Origin: Cepaea nemoralis
Taxonomy: Eukaryota > Mollusca > Gastropoda > Stylommatophora > Helicidae
Direction: 5' to 3'
Length of the DNA stretch: 64,000 bases
NCBI GenBank assembly: GCA_014155875.1
Contig: JACEFZ010014526.1
Location: 124,001 to 188,000 of the forward strand
Shown in pieces: positions 1-11,500 of the stretch; the first letter of the stretch is position 1, and every line of letters starts with the position of its first letter. Position numbers and translations under genes: made by a program. Under the pieces are notes generated by a model that saw nothing but the letters and a program-made list of their open reading frames with translations, searched no databases and had not been told where the DNA came from.

Positions 1-765
1 TCTCTATCTGTCTGTCCCTCGTTGTCTCTCTGTCTCTCTGTCTCTCTCTGTCTCTCTCTGTCTCTATCTCTCTGTCTCTCTCTGTCTCTATCTCTCTGTC
101 TCTCTCTGCCTCTCTGTCTCTCTGTTTATTTCTGTCTCTCTCTGTCTCTCTCTATCTATCTCGCTGTCTCTCTGTCTCTCTCTGTGTCTCTCTCTATCTC
201 TCTCTGTGTCTCTCTCTGTGTCTCTCTCTGTGTCTCTCTGTCTCACTCTGTCTCTCTCTGTCTCTCTCTGTCTCTGTTTCTCTGTCTTTCTCTCTCAATC
301 TATGTCTCTCTCTTACGCTCTGTCTCTCTCCCTGTCTCTCTCTGCCTCTCTCTCTGTCTCTCTCTGTCTCTTTCTGTCTATCTCGGTCTCTCTCTGTCTG
401 TCTCTCTCTGTCTCTCAGTGTCTCTCTCTGTCTCCTTCTCTATGTCTCTCTGTCTATCTCTCTGTATATCTCTCTGTCTCTCTCTGTCTCTCTCTCTTCT
501 CTCTCTGTCTCTCTGCCTCTATGTGGGTCTCTCTCTCTCTGTCTCTCTGTCTCTCTGTCTCTCTGTCTCTCTCTCTCTCTGTCTCTCTCTGTCTCTCTCT
601 GTCTCTCTATCTGTCTCTCTAGGTGTTTCTCTCTGTCTCTCTCTGTCTGTCTCTCTTTGTCTCTCTGTCTCTCTCTGTCTTTCGCTGTCTCTCTCTGTCT
701 CTCTCTGTCTCTCACTGTCTCTCACTGTCTCTCTCTGTCTGCCTCCCTGTCTCTCTCTGTTTATT

Positions 766-796
<31 letters not shown>

Positions 797-1059
797 GCCT
801 CGCTCTGTCTCACTGTCTCTGTCTCTCTGTCTCTTTCTGTCTCTCTCTGTTTATTTCTGTCTCTCTCTGTCTCTCTCTCTCTGCCTCTCTCTGTTTCACT
901 GTCTCACTGTCTCTGTCTCTCTGTCTCTGTGTCTCTCTCTGTCTCTGTCTCTCTCTATATCTCTCTCGCTGTCTCTCTGTCTGTCTCTCTCTGTCTCTCT
1001 CTCTGTCTGTCACTCTCTCTGTATTTCTGTCTCTCTCTCTGTCTGTCTCTCTGTCTCTG

Positions 1060-1090
<31 letters not shown>

Positions 1091-1092
1091 TC
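1..1092. repeat. CT-rich satellite (degenerate TCTCTG-type repeat)
   Basis: The first 1.1 kb is almost entirely C and T with regular G, in units such as TCTCTCTG and TGTCTC. It is open in several frames on both strands only because the repeat has few stop codons. It ends abruptly where retrotransposon sequence begins, and it runs off the left edge of the window. Confidence 0.95.
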
Positions 1093-1780
1093 TCCTCCAT
1101 CATATCACCGAGTTATGGACACCAGCGCCGTCTAGCTGATATAAATAACAACATGTTGCAGAAGTTCTGTTCTCAAAACAAGATACAATTCATCAACAAT
1201 ACAGCATCATTCACTTCACAGGCTGGTGCACCAAAAAAGAGTCTTTACAAGGATCAAATACATTTATCTACATTGGGCACCAGTTTTCTCGCCAGAATTT
1301 AAAATATCCAGAACGGACATACATACATCCAATACGGGATCGCGCCGGACACTTTTAGCTACTCCTGAAACTCAAGCCAGACGACATACTCCCGTCACAT
1401 CAAGTACCAATAGGACAGAAGTTTGCAGACCACTCATTACCACTGCACCTGAAATCCAAGCCAGACGGGACACTACCACAACACCAAGTCCATTAAATAC
1501 GTCGTCTTTCACACAGGAGGGTAATAATTACGAAGATATGATTCCTATTCTCCCCAGAAAGGATCCGACTCTCAGCAACAACGACGTGCCAGCACAACCT
1601 CCTGTTAGCCACCAACCAGAGGCTCTAGTTGGTAGTCATTACATACCCATGAGACATCATCAGTACCCATTTAATTGTAATCCAGAATGGTTGCACCTCA
1701 CACGGTATAGCCCAGCTACACTTCGTCAAGCACTTATAATGTCGCTATACCAACAACCAACACAACCTGGTATTTACTAG
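1093..1780 (+). pseudogene. LINE ORF1 remnant with SGNH-esterase C-terminus
   Basis: In one frame (about 1093-1302) the translation ends with a segment containing KDQIHLSTLGTSFLA. This fits the D-x2-H end block of the SGNH esterase domain carried by ORF1 of many CR1-like LINEs, where Asp and His belong to the catalytic triad. The preceding residues also fit the linker seen before this block. Near 1295 the frame changes, and a Thr/Pro-rich tail continues in another frame (1226-1780). The N-terminal half of ORF1, including any RNA-binding domain, is absent because the element is truncated against the satellite. Confidence 0.6.
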
Positions 1781-2219
1781 CAACTTAGGACAAAGCTACA
1801 CCAGATCTCGGTACAAGAAAGAGCCTCTCCTTAAACGTTTATCTGCATATTTGGTTATAACTTGATCTAGTACGTATTAGGTTATAAGTTATTACAAACA
1901 TTGACTGGTTTTGACTTTATATTAATTGATAGTACTTAGCTGTATAGCTTTTATAATAATTCTAATTGTGTTTTCACGGTGAGTGAGGGGGTCTTCACTG
2001 CTCTTCCTTACGGATCTGTGTACGTATTTTTATATATTTACAGAGATATTACTGTTTCTCTGTACTTTAGAGTGTGTTTTTGTAATAAGGGACGTAAGTT
2101 GTATACACTTTGTGTGTGTGTGTTTTGCTTTTAAACTTGTGATTACGCATTGTTGAAATGTCTAATAAGTACGAATACTGGCTCAGGAATAATGGGCTCA
2201 GAATCGGGCATGTAAACAT

Positions 2220-4985
2220 ATGCCATCTATTAGGGAAGGCTGCCCGAACTATCACTTATACTTAATCAAAAATTTTCACATGTTTGGCGCTAGCGAAAGT
2301 CGATTAAATGGCAACATCTCAGATGATGACATCGCTATCAGAGGTTTTAAAACCATTAGAAGAGATCCCTATCAGAAACAAGAGACGGGTATTGCAGTTT
2401 ATATTTCCAACTCGCTTAACGCCCACCGCAGACTAGACTTTGAAACCTGTGAGATTGAGTGTGTATGGATAGAGGTTAAACTTCAAAATTGCATACCGCT
2501 AGTAGTTGGCTATCTTTATCGAAACCCCAGTGCAGGAAATATCTGGTATGAAAAATTCACCACTATGATGGATGTAGTCTTTAGTAATGCTAGGGAAATA
2601 ATATTGCTAGGTGACTTCAACATAGACGCTAACAAATCAAACAAAACATGGGAAAACATAATAGAGTCATATAATTTCCAACAGTTAGTCAAACAAGCCA
2701 CTAGAATCACTAAATCATCTGCAACACTTATAGATCATATTTATACTACGTGTGCTGATAACATCACAGAATGTAGTGTACCTATCAATGCAATGAGCGA
2801 TCACTATCCAGTATGTTGCACGTGGTCGAAAAGGGGCACCAAAACTCCCAAACACAAACATATAAGCATAAAATATAGAAATTACAAAAATTTCAATCGA
2901 GACGTCTTCTTACAAGATTTGGTCAACTCATCTCTAGATTATGTTTACCAGCTTCCTGACCCAGACGATGCTCTGGACCACTGGCTAAAGACCTTTCTAA
3001 GTATATTTGATAAACATGTTCCATTTAAGGAAGTTCGTGTTAAACATCACACAAAGCCCCCGTGGATCACACAGGAGGTAGTTGAACTTATGAGAGATCG
3101 CGACAGGGCTCACAAAAATAGAGATCTAACTATGTACCGTAGTCTGAGAAACAAAGTTCAATATGTTATTCGGAAGGAAAAGAAAAACTATTTTAAGAAC
3201 ATAGTAATAGATAAAACCAACACTAAAGATATATGGAAAGCAATTAATACCTTGACAAACAAACACAAATCATCACAATCATTACCATCAAATCAGGTTA
3301 CATGTGATCAATTCAGTAGATACTTTCAGTCCGACATAAACCAACTGAAGGCTGCAATACCAGATGCGCCTCATGACATATCTTTATTATCATCATTCTG
3401 TGAGAACAAATGCTATGGACACATTTCCTCCAACATACCGCTAATGACGACAACTGAAGTATTTACTCATCTCCGTAATCTAAAAAACAATAACTCATCA
3501 GGACTAGATGGAATTAGTAGTCGGATCCTTCGCCATGCTGCACCGGCGATCTGCGAGTCACTAACTTTTATATATAATCAATGTCTAACCAGAGGTCACT
3601 TCCCATCAGCCTTTAAAATCGCTAAAGTGTATCCTCGTTTAAAAGCTGGTCCTCTAGACGATCGTCTCATGAGTAATTATAGACCAATTTCCATATTATC
3701 CTCATTATCCAAACCGCTAGAAAAGCACATCCACAAAACAACACTAGATCACTTAGTTCGCCATAAATTGATAGTTGACAGTCAGTCAGGATTTCGGCCA
3801 AAATATTCTTGCCATACGGCACTAACAAACATGATAGAAAACTGGCATCAAAATATTAACAACAATACTCTATGTGGAGCGGTGTTTATAGACTTTAGGA
3901 AAGCATTCGATATGATAGATCATACTATTCTAATTAAAAAACTAAAAACAATGAAAGTAAGTTTTAATATAGTGACATTAATAAAATCATTCTTATTAGA
4001 CAGAAAGCAAGTAGTATCACACAATAAAGTTTTATCTCAAGCCATTACCACTAATATTGGAGTACCTCAGGGGTCTATTCTTGGCCCTCTATTATTTACC
4101 ATTTATATAAATGATCTTCCATTAAATCTGTCGTCGTCCTGCGATCTATTTGCTGATGACTGCACAGTATATACAAACGCTGTTGATCGTAATGTGCTAG
4201 AATTATCCTTGCAACAGGAAATAAATAGTGTAGTTAACTGGAGTCATGCAAACCGCATGCAAATTAACATTACTAAAACAAAGTCTATGTTAATAGGAAC
4301 CAGGCAAAGACTTCACACTCTAAACTCGCAGAGAACTCTTCAGCTGCACATTGGCAGCACGCCTGTAGAAAGTGTCACCGAGCACAAGACACTGGGTGTT
4401 ATCATAGATCAAAATCTAACTTTTAACTCACATGTTCATGCTCTAGTTAAACAAATAGCCAAAAAAGTATACCAACTTGCCAAAATTAAAAATTTCCTTG
4501 ACGAAAACACAAGAAAGATATTCTATACTTCTCATATACAAACACATATTGATTACTGCTCCACAGTCTGGGATGGATGCTCCAAATCAATAACAAGACG
4601 CCTATATTCACTCCAGAAAAGGGCAGTGCGTTTAATTAATGGTGAAAAGCTTACCGACAATTCTAACCTATATAAACGTCTCCGGTTACTGCCACTCCAC
4701 AAGCGCCTGCTTTTTAATAAGACCAAACTAATTCACAAAATCATATTTCAAAATGCTCCAAGCTACCTTTGGCCATTGTTTAAATATAACGCTAGACATA
4801 GCGAACGACTAAATATACTTCATGTCCCTAAACCTAGGATAGACTTATATAAAACAAGCTTAGCATACTCTGCCGCTCAGTTGTGGAACAATCTTCCACA
4901 AGAAATCAAAGACACCACCAATCATGATACATACATTCGCAACCTGTTTGAACACTACCTTAGTACAGACTACATGCCCCCATAA
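2220..4985 (+). CDS. LINE ORF2: endonuclease-reverse transcriptase
   Basis: This 921-codon frame encodes the nicking endonuclease and reverse transcriptase used for target-primed insertion. Endonuclease motifs are SESRL (25-29), GDFNID (131-136), a TLIDHIYT block (169-176) and SDHYPV (193-198). The RT domain shows SSGLDGI (426-432), NYRPISIL (486-493), SGFR (523-526), AVFIDFRKAFD (554-564), GVPQGSILGPLLF (614-626) and the catalytic FADD (644-647). The C-terminus has the YSAAQLWNNLP block common at the end of CR1/L2 ORF2s, and no RNase H follows. The true start is probably the ATG at 2158, whose frame begins MSNKYEYWLRNNGLRIGHVNI-like (family-typical) but is lost to a small indel near 2230. 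The RT core is intact, so decay is recent. Confidence 0.88.
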   Translation: MPSIREGCPNYHLYLIKNFHMFGASESRLNGNISDDDIAIRGFKTIRRDPYQKQETGIAVYISNSLNAHRRLDFETCEIECVWIEVKLQNCIPLVVGYLYRNPSAGNIWYEKFTTMMDVVFSNAREIILLGDFNIDANKSNKTWENIIESYNFQQLVKQATRITKSSATLIDHIYTTCADNITECSVPINAMSDHYPVCCTWSKRGTKTPKHKHISIKYRNYKNFNRDVFLQDLVNSSLDYVYQLPDPDDALDHWLKTFLSIFDKHVPFKEVRVKHHTKPPWITQEVVELMRDRDRAHKNRDLTMYRSLRNKVQYVIRKEKKNYFKNIVIDKTNTKDIWKAINTLTNKHKSSQSLPSNQVTCDQFSRYFQSDINQLKAAIPDAPHDISLLSSFCENKCYGHISSNIPLMTTTEVFTHLRNLKNNNSSGLDGISSRILRHAAPAICESLTFIYNQCLTRGHFPSAFKIAKVYPRLKAGPLDDRLMSNYRPISILSSLSKPLEKHIHKTTLDHLVRHKLIVDSQSGFRPKYSCHTALTNMIENWHQNINNNTLCGAVFIDFRKAFDMIDHTILIKKLKTMKVSFNIVTLIKSFLLDRKQVVSHNKVLSQAITTNIGVPQGSILGPLLFTIYINDLPLNLSSSCDLFADDCTVYTNAVDRNVLELSLQQEINSVVNWSHANRMQINITKTKSMLIGTRQRLHTLNSQRTLQLHIGSTPVESVTEHKTLGVIIDQNLTFNSHVHALVKQIAKKVYQLAKIKNFLDENTRKIFYTSHIQTHIDYCSTVWDGCSKSITRRLYSLQKRAVRLINGEKLTDNSNLYKRLRLLPLHKRLLFNKTKLIHKIIFQNAPSYLWPLFKYNARHSERLNILHVPKPRIDLYKTSLAYSAAQLWNNLPQEIKDTTNHDTYIRNLFEHYLSTDYMPP

Positions 4986-5312
4986 CAAACAACACAAAAA
5001 AGACAATAATGGTGACATATCTCAAACGACAACTAGCCAAAAAACATTCCCTTATGTATGGCACGTTACACCCTCCTTAGGTATTTATAATGCCCATGTT
5101 AAACACTGCCTCAGTGAGTCATTTGTTATTGATTATTTTTCATGCGTTTTAATGTTCTTTTGTTGTCAAAAGTTGCTTCATAAGTGATGTTGAATGAAAG
5201 AATGTATGAGAGGAAATAGAGAAGAAGGGCAGAATGTCAGACGGGCCTGCGTGCCCAATTCTTAACCCTTTGAAAATAAAGACTTATTATTATTATTATT
5301 ATTATTATTATC

Positions 5313-5689
5313 TCTCTCTCTCCCACTCTGTGGACAATTTACACTCCTTGAAGCGTATTATTATTAGGTATATGGTAATAGCCCTATACTGTTATAGAGC
5401 TCCCATTGCCCTGATGGATGATCGTCTCAATTTCACATGGACATCTTTACTTCCCAGAATAGTTTCTGGTACTCATGTAAGGTTTGGTCGACATGGGAGC
5501 CCAGGTCATTGTAAAAGAAAACCAGCCTCAATGAGGCTTCGAACACATGACCGCAGGCAAACGTACAGGCCACTGCGCCACGGCAATTGCAATTTTGCCA
5601 ATGCTTTCTGAACGAGAAGTCAACCTTGAAGTCCCACTGTCCAGTATATGGGTTGATTCCGCCCACCCAACCCCCCGCCTCACCCAAGC
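5313..5689. repeat. Degenerate SINE remnants
   Basis: This short stretch after the LINE tail holds a CT-rich run (5312-5326) and pieces resembling reversed tRNA-derived SINE sequence. One is the phrase 'gctttctgaacgagaagtca' (about 5603), which recurs elsewhere in the window. The frames here are not supported as genes. Confidence 0.5.
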
Positions 5690-8292
5690 CCTTAACTGAT
5701 TAAATGCCATGGGACGAGTATTGCCGTGGTTAATAAGCTCACAATCTAGTTTTCTTGGTAATTCATTCACTGCCTATATCTGCCTTGGTTAATAAGCTCA
5801 CAATCTAGTTTTCTTGGAGATTCATTCACTGCCTATATCTGCCTTGGTTAATAAGCTCACAATCTAGTTTTCTTGGAGATTCATTCACTGCCTATATCTG
5901 CCTTGGTTAATAAGCTCACAATTTAGTTTTCTTGGAGATTCATTCACTGCCTATATCTGCCTTGGTTAATAAGCTCACAATTTAGTTTTCTTGGAGATTC
6001 ATTCACTGCCTATATCTGCCTTGGTTAATAAGCTCACAATCTAGTTTTCTTGGTGATTCATTCACTGCCTATATCTGCCTTGGTTAATAAGCTCACAATC
6101 TAGTTTTCTTGGAGATTCATTCACTGCCTATATCTACCGTGGTTAATAAGCTCACAATCTAGTTTTCTTGGTGATTCATTCATTGCCTATATCTGCCTTG
6201 GTTAATAAGCTCACAATCTAGTTTTCTTGGAGATTCATTCACTGCCTATATCTGCCTTGGTTAATAAGCTCACAATCTACTTCTCATCTTTTGGTGATTC
6301 ATTCACTGCCTATATCTGCCATGGTTAATAAACTCACAATCTAGTTTTCTTGGTGATTCATTCACTGCCTATATCTGCCTTGGTTAATAAGCTCACAATC
6401 TAGTTTTCTTGGTGATTCATTCACTGCCTATATCTGCCTTGGTTAATAAGCTCACAATCTAGTTTTCTTGGTGATTCATTCACTGCCTATATCTGCCGTG
6501 GTTAATAAGCTCACAATCTAGGTTTCTTGGTGATTCATTCATTGCCTATATCTGCCTTGGTTAATAAGCTCACAATCTAGGTATCTTGGTGATTCATTCA
6601 CTGCCTATATCTGCCGTGGTTAATAAGCTCACAATCTAGTTTTCTTGGTGATTCATTCACTGCCTATATCTGCCTTGGTTAATAAGCTCACAATCTAGTT
6701 TTCTTGGTGATTCATTCACTGCCTATATCTGCCGTGGTTAATAAGCTCACAATCTAGTTTTCTTGGTGATTCATTCACTGCCTATATCTGGATGGGTTAA
6801 TAAGCTCACAATCTAGTTTTCTTGGTGATTCATTCACTGCCTATATCTGCCGTGGTTAATAAGCTCACAATCTAGTTTTCTTGGCGATTCATTCACTGCC
6901 TATATCTGCCTTGGTTAATAAGCTCACAATCTAGTTTTCTTGGTGATTCATTCACTGCCTATATCTGCCGTGGTTAATAAGCTCACAATCTAGTTTACTT
7001 GGTGATTGATTCACTGCCTATCTTCTCGTCTTTTAGTGATTCATTCACTGCCTATATCTGCCGTGGTTAATAAGCTCAAAATCTACTTCTCGTCTTTTGG
7101 TGATTCATTCATTGCCTATATCTGCCTTGTTAATAAGCTCACAATCTAGTTTTCTTGGTGATTCATTCATTGCCTATATCTGCCGTGGTTAATAAGCTCA
7201 AAATCTAGTTTTCTTGGTGATTCATTCACTGCCTATATCTGCCTTGTTAATAAGCTCACAATCTAGTTTTCTTGGTGATTCATTCACTGCCTATATCTGC
7301 CGTGGTTAATAAGCTCACAATCTAGTTTTCTTGGTGATTCATTCACTGCCTATATCTGCCGTGGTTAATAAACTCACAATCTAGGTTTCTTGGTGATTCA
7401 TTCACTGCCTATATCTGGATGGGTTAATAAGCTCACAATCTAGTTTTCTTGGTGATTCATTCACTGACTATATCTGCCGTGGTTAATAAGCTCACAATCT
7501 AGTTTTCTTGGTGATTTATTCACTGCCTATATCTGCCTTGGTTAATAAGCTCACAATATAGTTTTCTTGGTGATTCATTCACTGCCTATATCTTCCTTGG
7601 TTAATAAGCTCACAATCTACTTCTCGTCTTTTGGTGATTCATTCATTGCCTATATCTGCCGTGGTTAATAAGCTCACAATCTACTTCTCGTCTTTTGGTG
7701 ATTCATTCATTGCCTATATATGCCTTGGTTAATAAGCTCACAATCTAGTTTTCTTGGTGATTCATTCATTGCCTATATCTGCCGTGGTTAATAAGCTCAC
7801 AATCTAGTTTTCTTGGTTATTCATTCACTGCCTATATCTGCCTTGGTTAATAAGCTCACAATCTACTTCTCGTCTTTTGGTGATTCATTCACTGCCTATA
7901 TCTGCCTTGGTTAATAAGCTTACAATCTAGTTTTCTTGGTGATTCATTCACTGCCTATATCTGCCGTGGTTAATAAGCTTACAATCTAGTTTTCTTGGTG
8001 ATTCATTCACTGCCTATATCTGCCGTGGTTAATAAGCTCACAATCTAGTTTTCTTGGTGATTCATTCACTGCCTATATCTGCCTTGGTTAATAAGCTCAC
8101 AATCTAGTTTTCTTGGTGATTCATTCACTGCCTATATCTGCCGTGGTTAATAAGCTCACAATCTAGTTTTCTTGGTGATTCATTCACTGCCTATATCTGC
8201 CGTGGGTTTATATATCGCTTGCGTTATAATACAATATGTCTGCTACCATATTCACAGTTTTGTAGTTATAGCTGTGACACACCCCACATCTC
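5690..8292 (-). mobile_element. Short interspersed element expanded by an internal satellite
   Basis: The two flanks match the two halves of a ~170-180 bp element that also occurs at 14702-14885 and 51940-52105. One flank (5690-5725) carries the TTAACTGATTAAATGCCATGGG end. The other (8195-8292) carries the TATATAA, GGTAGCAGACA and TGTGTCAC parts. Between them lie ~2.5 kb of 59-bp repeats, so the array is inside the element rather than beside it. No coding capacity is visible, so it would be a MITE, SINE or non-autonomous Helitron-like element; the class is not resolved. Confidence 0.65.
5722..8205. repeat. 59-bp minisatellite, about 42 copies
   Basis: The unit contains TTAATAAGCTCACAATCTAG and TGATTCATTCACTGCCTAT with few substitutions between copies. 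Variants include a subset in which the TAGTTTTCTTGG segment is replaced by a TACTTCTCGTCTTTTGG segment, and copies differing at TTGG/GTGG. These point to several rounds of unequal exchange. It lies just downstream (minus strand) of LIM-homeobox exon 6. Confidence 0.97.
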
Positions 8293-8300
8293 AGACTTAC

Positions 8301-8560
8301 TTGATCACGTGGGGTTCCACAAGTGCTTGTTCCGCTTCCATCGCCCAATGACCCGCTCTCTTGACCCATCGTCGCCGATGCCCCGCCTCCTGAAGGCAGA
8401 CACAAGAGTGGACCGCTGAGTGCTGGGGTCAGGCTGTAGGCTGTGTCCATGAAGTGGGTTGATCCTGGTCGCATCTGGGACGGTGAAGCTGAATTGGGGT
8501 AAGTATGTTCATCCAGGGAACTCTGTTCTAAGCTGTTGTCCCAGTCTATTGACATGGCGT
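8301..8560 (-). CDS. LIM-homeobox C-terminal exon
   Basis: The acceptor TTTCCCTGCAG lies right before ACGCCATGTC. The one base left by the previous exon plus AC gives Asp, and an 86-codon open frame follows, with MSIDWDNSLEQSSLDEH and a Ser/Gly/Pro-rich remainder, as in activation-type tails. It ends at a strong donor, GATCAA|GTAAGT. If that donor is not used, the frame runs 32 codons further into the adjacent interspersed element and stops at about 8208. I favour the splice, because the extra codons are repeat sequence. Confidence 0.8.
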
Positions 8561-11500
8561 CTGCAGGGAAACAGATGGATAGCAGAATACATTACTGTTT
8601 CATATAGTTTGAATGGACGAAGAGAACCAAAAGCAGAATTTTTAACACTAATGGTAAATCCGTACAGGTGTATAGATTAGAATCACGGAGAACGACTAAA
8701 ACAATTATTTACAAACTATAAATATTAAATAACTGGTGCTTGTTCAGAATTTAACTAAAACGTGACAGAATCACTGAAGGCAACTAAGGGAGAGAACTAT
8801 AACAATTCCATACAATCATGAAGTGAGGGAAAGACGACAACTCTGCATAGGACACACATTGAGAAAACCTGTTAATAGCACAACTGGATGTCTTTTGTCT
8901 GAAACACGCAGGGTAAAATACATAATTGCGACCTAAAACCATTGCAAAAAAAAAAAATAATAATAAAAAAAAAAAAAAAAAGAATTAGAGCCACAGATGA
9001 ATAATATGGGAATGACTTATGGAGGAGTTGCATTAGATGGCAACTGATAAGACGTGCATAGCATGAGCTGGCATAGGGCACATAACCTCAAACCCACGTT
9101 GATCTTGCAGGTAACCAACCATTAGGCTAAGTTCAAAGTGTAGTAAATATCTGCACTTGATCTTGCTAGAGTCATGGGGTAGAGGCGGTCGTCCGAACAA
9201 CACACAGGGACGGTTGGGACCTGATGTGGCGTCTTTGGCCTCTGAGGAACCACGAACCCTTATATTACAAAAAGGGGAATTTTACGTTCTGTAGTTTGCC
9301 ATTGCTTTCTGAACCAGAAGTCAACGTTGACGTCCAGCTGACCGGCGTAGGGGTTGATCGCGCTATACCGTCGTTATCGCACTGGAAGTTTAAGAGCGAG
9401 GGGATCTTATCCTTTCGGCCACGCTGACTGCTTAAATATAGTAGAGGGAGACTTAGATACGAGAAATACTTACAGACCCGTATACAGGAGACTCTGATAC
9501 GAGAAATACTTGCAGACTCGTACTCATGAGACTTATATACGAGAAATACTTACAGGCTCGTACACAGGAGACTTAGATACGAGAAATACTTACAGACTCG
9601 TACACAAAGGGAACAGAATAGGGGTCAGGGATGAATAACATGGGCAGGACTTACGGTCATCTTTACAAAATGGATAAGAGTGCTAGCTCTTAAACTTCCG
9701 ATGTGCTGATGCCGAGGTAGTGGATTAAAATGCTGACTTGACTTGGGGGCGTAAATTACAAGTACCTCTGAAATCGGAGTGGGTTCACCTGATGGCGAGG
9801 GACACTGGTAATAGGGAAAGATAATCCACACGCAAATATAAATCCAGCGTGGACAACGCTAGAGTTCAAATAGAGCGGCCCCCCCCCCCCCCCCCCCCCC
9901 CCAAAAAAAAGGAAAAAAAAAAGAGGACATGGAGGAAACTAGCAGGAGACGGCAAAAGACTTCACGTGACTGGTTGAATGTCTGTATTACGTTTGGATAT
10001 AAAGGGCAGAAGAAGAAATACATCCATAGAATGTATATAAATATACTGGTTATTAACTGACGAAACGGGTTTTCAAAGAATGCTAATTTCAGATAGGAAA
10101 ACCAATGAGCAACCTTACAAGAAGCAAATGAAAACGGTAAACTGATTAGAGAAACTAGACGTATACAGTCAACATGTTTTAGGCACGTTATGAGAAGAAA
10201 TAAACTAGAGAACTTTGTGACTCCTGGCAATATTGCGGTGAAAAGAACACGGGGAAGGCACGAAGTAAATACCTGGATAGCCTTGCCACATGGCATGGTC
10301 GAGACAAGAAAATAGAGCTGATCCACGACTTTGGTATGAGATGGCGAAACATGGCCGCCTACCCTTATCAGCTTGGTGCATGATGAAGATAACTGAATGT
10401 TTTTAACGGCAGTGACAATAGAAGTGACTGCTGTTAAACTGACGTCAAAGGTTAATTAACATGAAATATGAGTGGGAAGCTCCACAAACGAAAGCCACAA
10501 ACAGATGCTAAAATGGACGTTTCCACAAAATTCTGTGCCGACAGAGACAATGGAAAACAAGAATACGTAGCTGGAAATAGAGATATCTTAGAAATGTCCT
10601 AGTTCATTCACAGATAGTTATTTCCCCCATCGCAGTCAGGCAGATGGGTAGGTAGATGAGTAGGTATGTGGGGTAGGTAGATAATGAAGTAGCCAAGTAA
10701 GCAGATAGACAGACAGCTAGGCTAGTTGCCAGATAAGTAGGCAAGCAGGTCGGTAGGTGAGTAGGTAGGTAGTTTGGGTGGAAAGGCGGGACGCAAGCAG
10801 ACATGCAGGCATGTAGATAGGTAGTTAGGGAGGAAGGCAGGTAGGTAGATAGTTTCTGGGTGGTTAAGCAGACAGGTAGATAGGCTAGTTCTAATCTAGG
10901 TAGGCAGATAGGTAGATAGGCAGTTAGGCAGTCAGGTAGATATTTTACAAGTAGCTAGGCAGACAGTAAGATAGACAGGCAGACAATTAGGTAGGCAGGT
11001 CAGTAGGAAGAAAGGCAAGCAGGCATGTAAATGCTAGTTTTAGGGTAGGTAGGTTGGCTTGCAAGCAGGTAGATAGGTAGGTAGGTAGGTAGGTAGGTAG
11101 GTAGGTAGGTAGGTAGGTAGGCAGGCAGGCAGACTGCAAGCAGGTATGAAGGTAGGCTGATATAAGCACATACCACTGAGAGCACTGTTGCCGGCCACTC
11201 CGCTGTTGATGGGGTTCTTGTTTTCTTGGTTGCCGTTCTTGCTGTTGTTGGCCGACTTCTTCAGCCGCGCTCTGTTGTTCTGGAACCAAACCTGCAGACG
11301 GGAGAGAATAATTGTGGCAACTGTATGACTCTGGTCTTTTCCGGCATAATCCACTTCCATCACCACAGTAACTCCCACCATCACCACAATCACCTCCATC
11401 ACCACCACAATCACTTTCACTATCACCACAACCACCTCCACTTTCACCACAATCACCTCCACTTTCACCTCAATCACTTCCGCCACCATTACCACCATCA

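Larger units (their letters stand above)
1093..5312 (+). mobile_element. CR1/L2-like non-LTR retrotransposon (5'-truncated LINE)
   Basis: A nearly continuous element starts at the edge of the CT satellite and ends with an AATAAA-containing 3' end (about 5273) followed by an (ATT)n tail at 5282-5312. It holds the end of an ORF1 with an esterase-like signature, an untranslated spacer, and an ORF2 with apurinic-type endonuclease and reverse transcriptase but no RNase H. This layout and the GVPQGSILGPLLF block are typical of the CR1/L2 group; the exact clade is inference. The 5' part is missing and the region before the ORF2 start is frameshifted, so this copy is probably inactive. Confidence 0.85.

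Noticed and set aside
22..1302. 426-codon Ser/Leu/Cys-rich open frame
   Set aside because: Its first ~1070 bases are a CT-rich satellite that is open in several frames. Only the last ~70 codons are meaningful, as a LINE ORF1 remnant.
5722..8205. CRISPR-like array
   Set aside because: Units are contiguous 59-bp repeats without unique spacers, in animal DNA.
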